In this document: positions 62,602 through 64,000 of the stretch, one piece after another
How positions within the stretch are numbered: the first letter of the stretch is position 1
How the letters are laid out: every line of letters begins with the position of its first letter
DNA from: Actinoplanes solisilvae
GTDB lineage: Bacteria > Actinomycetota > Actinomycetes > Mycobacteriales > Micromonosporaceae
Assembly: GCF_003999975.1 (NCBI RefSeq)
Contig: NZ_RJAC01000005.1
Span: 124,001 to 188,000 of the forward strand
Direction: 5' to 3'
DNA: 64,000 nt
Translations under genes and position numbers: made by a program
The notes under the pieces: model-generated
Database searches by the model: none
Told to the model about the DNA's origin: nothing
What the model saw: the letters and a program-made list of their open reading frames with translations, nothing else

Positions 62602-64000
62602 GTGCCCGGCATTCCCCGTCCCGAGACCGTCGCCCCCTATCGGCTGGCACGGTTGGCGGCCCTGTTGCCGGCCACCCTGACCGGCGTCGATGCCGAGATC
62701 ACGGGGGTGACGCACGACAGCCGTGCGATCCGCCCCGGCGATCTCTACGCGGCGCTGCCCGGGGCCAACCGGCACGGCGCCGAGTTCATCTCCGCCGTCG
62801 CCCAGGCCGGCGCGGCCGCTGTCCTGACCGACGCCACCGGCCATGCCGCCGCGGTGGCCGCCGGATTGCCCGTCCTGGTCGCCGAGGACCCCCGCGCGGT
62901 GCTCGGCACGGCGGCGGCGGCGATCTACGGCGACCCGTCCGGCCGGCTCACGATGATCGGCATCACCGGCACGGCCGGCAAGACGTCGACGGCCTATCTG
63001 GTCGAGTCGGGCCTGCGGGCGGCCGGCGTGGTCACCGGGCTGATCGGCACGGTCGAGACCCGCCTCGGCGACCTGGTCGTGCCCAGCGTGCGCACCACCC
63101 CCGAGGCCACCGACGTGCACGCGATCCTGGCCGCGGGCCTCGAGCGCGGGGTCGGCGCCGTGGTGATGGAGGTGTCCAGTCACGCCCTGGCGGTCGGCCG
63201 GGTCGACGGCATCGGCTTCACGGTCGGCGGCTACACCAACTTCGGCCTCGACCACCTCGACTTCCACGCCGACGCCGACGACTACTTCGCGGCCAAGGCC
63301 AGGCTGTTCGACGGCCGCTGCCGGTTCGAGGTGCTCAACCTCGACGACCCGGCGCTGCGGCCGCTGTTCAAGGCCGGCACGATCAGCTACTCGGCGGCCG
63401 GTGACCCCGCCGCCACGTGGTTCGCCACCGACGTACGCCCGTCGCAGTTCGGTCAGAGCTTCGTGGCCCACGGCCCCGGTGTCGAGGTCGAGGCCGGGGT
63501 GGCCCTGCCCGGCCGGCACAACGTGGCCAACGCCTTGCTCGCCCTGGCCGCCCTCGTGGCCGCCGGGATCGACGCGCGGGTGGCCGCCCAGGGCATCGCC
63601 GCCTGCGCGGGCGTTCCGGGCCGTCTCGAGCGGGTCAGCGCCCCCGGCGACGTCCTGGGCGTCGTCGACTACGCGCACAAGACCGACGCGATCGTGGCCG
63701 CCCTCGCCGCGCTGCGCGAGCTGGCGACCAGCCGCGGCGGCCGGGTGATCGCCCTGCTCGGTGCGGGCGGCGACCGTGACAAGGACAAGCGCCCGCTGAT
63801 GGGCGCGGCCGCGGCCCGCGGCGCCGACCTCGTGATCGTCACCGACGACAACCCGCGCACCGAGGATCCCGCCGCGGTGCGCGCGGCGGTGCGGGCGGGC
63901 GCGGAGCAGTCCGGCGCCCCTGCGAAGATCATCGAAGTCGCCGGGCGGCGCGCGGCGATCGACGAGGCGGTCCGGCTGGCGTCCGCGGGCGACGTGATCG
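62602..64000 (+). CDS. murE: UDP-MurNAc-tripeptide synthetase (truncated by window end)
   Basis: The first about 466 residues of MurE, which adds the third stem amino acid to UDP-MurNAc-L-Ala-D-Glu. The ATP site is GTAGKTST (123-130), the carbamylated-Lys region is near FAAKARLF, and the DNPR motif (416-419) is the meso-diaminopimelate signature, so the wall should contain mDAP. The GTG has no ribosome binding site, but TAGGGT lies 8 nt upstream, pointing to a separate leaderless transcript in addition to readthrough from pbpB. The gene continues beyond the window. Confidence 0.95.
   Translation, partial: MPGIPRPETVAPYRLARLAALLPATLTGVDAEITGVTHDSRAIRPGDLYAALPGANRHGAEFISAVAQAGAAAVLTDATGHAAAVAAGLPVLVAEDPRAVLGTAAAAIYGDPSGRLTMIGITGTAGKTSTAYLVESGLRAAGVVTGLIGTVETRLGDLVVPSVRTTPEATDVHAILAAGLERGVGAVVMEVSSHALAVGRVDGIGFTVGGYTNFGLDHLDFHADADDYFAAKARLFDGRCRFEVLNLDDPALRPLFKAGTISYSAAGDPAATWFATDVRPSQFGQSFVAHGPGVEVEAGVALPGRHNVANALLALAALVAAGIDARVAAQGIAACAGVPGRLERVSAPGDVLGVVDYAHKTDAIVAALAALRELATSRGGRVIALLGAGGDRDKDKRPLMGAAAARGADLVIVTDDNPRTEDPAAVRAAVRAGAEQSGAPAKIIEVAGRRAAIDEAVRLASAGDVI

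Overview
The window is high-G+C DNA with GTG/TTG starts, tightly overlapping genes and typical actinobacterial gene content. A CruF/glycosyltransferase/CrtD carotenoid trio (the sioxanthin-type set known from Salinispora), the DNPR motif of a meso-diaminopimelate MurE, the imuA'-imuB-dnaE2 cassette and a c-di-AMP riboswitch in front of an NlpC/P60 gene together point to Micromonosporaceae (Actinoplanes-like). The family is an inference; no rRNA or other taxonomic marker is present.

Layout. 1-1.7 kb: the tail of an unidentified gene and an MFS exporter. 1.7-6.2 kb: sdhCAB (menaquinone-type succinate dehydrogenase) divergent from a LysR regulator. 6.2-8.9 kb: a methyltransferase and a solute-binding/VWA membrane protein. 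8.9-15.2 kb (minus strand): a compact run of ferric-reductase-like protein, YbaK-like deacylase, CrtA-like monooxygenase, GNAT, CruF, glycosyltransferase and CrtD-like desaturase. 15.3-16.9 kb: an SDR and a HAD phosphatase. 16.9-20.9 kb: a three-gene translationally coupled unit of SDR, STAND/NACHT-like ATPase fused to a cysteine-less formylglycine-generating-enzyme-like domain, and a small acidic protein; this is the best candidate for an undescribed system. 21-26 kb: a class I aldolase, a two-component system, a secreted SGNH esterase and a quinone-oxidoreductase-like protein.

26.2-34.5 kb: an SOS mutagenesis unit (LexA box, HEPN-family gene, imuA', imuB, dnaE2). 34.6-38.8 kb: a subtilisin-inhibitor-like protein, a methyltransferase, a nucleotide pyrophosphatase-like protein, dinB and a DUF3040 protein. 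39.1-41.6 kb: an ATPase with a DUF4143-type C-terminus and a PadR/HAAS-domain pair. 41.6-46.4 kb (minus): moxR, DUF58 and transglutaminase TgpA. 46.7-49.6 kb: a secreted M36 metallopeptidase. 49.6-52.6 kb: leuS behind a leader peptide, a hairpin and an intrinsic terminator, which looks like a leucine attenuator. 52.7-55.5 kb (minus): a VTT-domain membrane protein and the MurT/GatD lipid II amidation pair. 55.9-56.9 kb: a c-di-AMP riboswitch and an NlpC/P60 hydrolase. 57.3-64 kb: the start of the dcw cell-division cluster (MraZ box, mraZ, rsmH, ftsL-like, pbpB, murE), running off the end.

Two patterns cut across the window. About a dozen genes have a TANNNT hexamer 6-8 nt before the start codon, some of them without a visible ribosome binding site, which predicts leaderless mRNAs. 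Several proteins carry in-frame tandem repeats (6, 15, 18, 21 and 30 bp units) confined to disordered linkers. The cell-wall genes (murT-gatD, pbpB, murE, NlpC/P60, mraZ regulon) and the mutagenesis genes (imuA'B-dnaE2, dinB) form two coherent themes.
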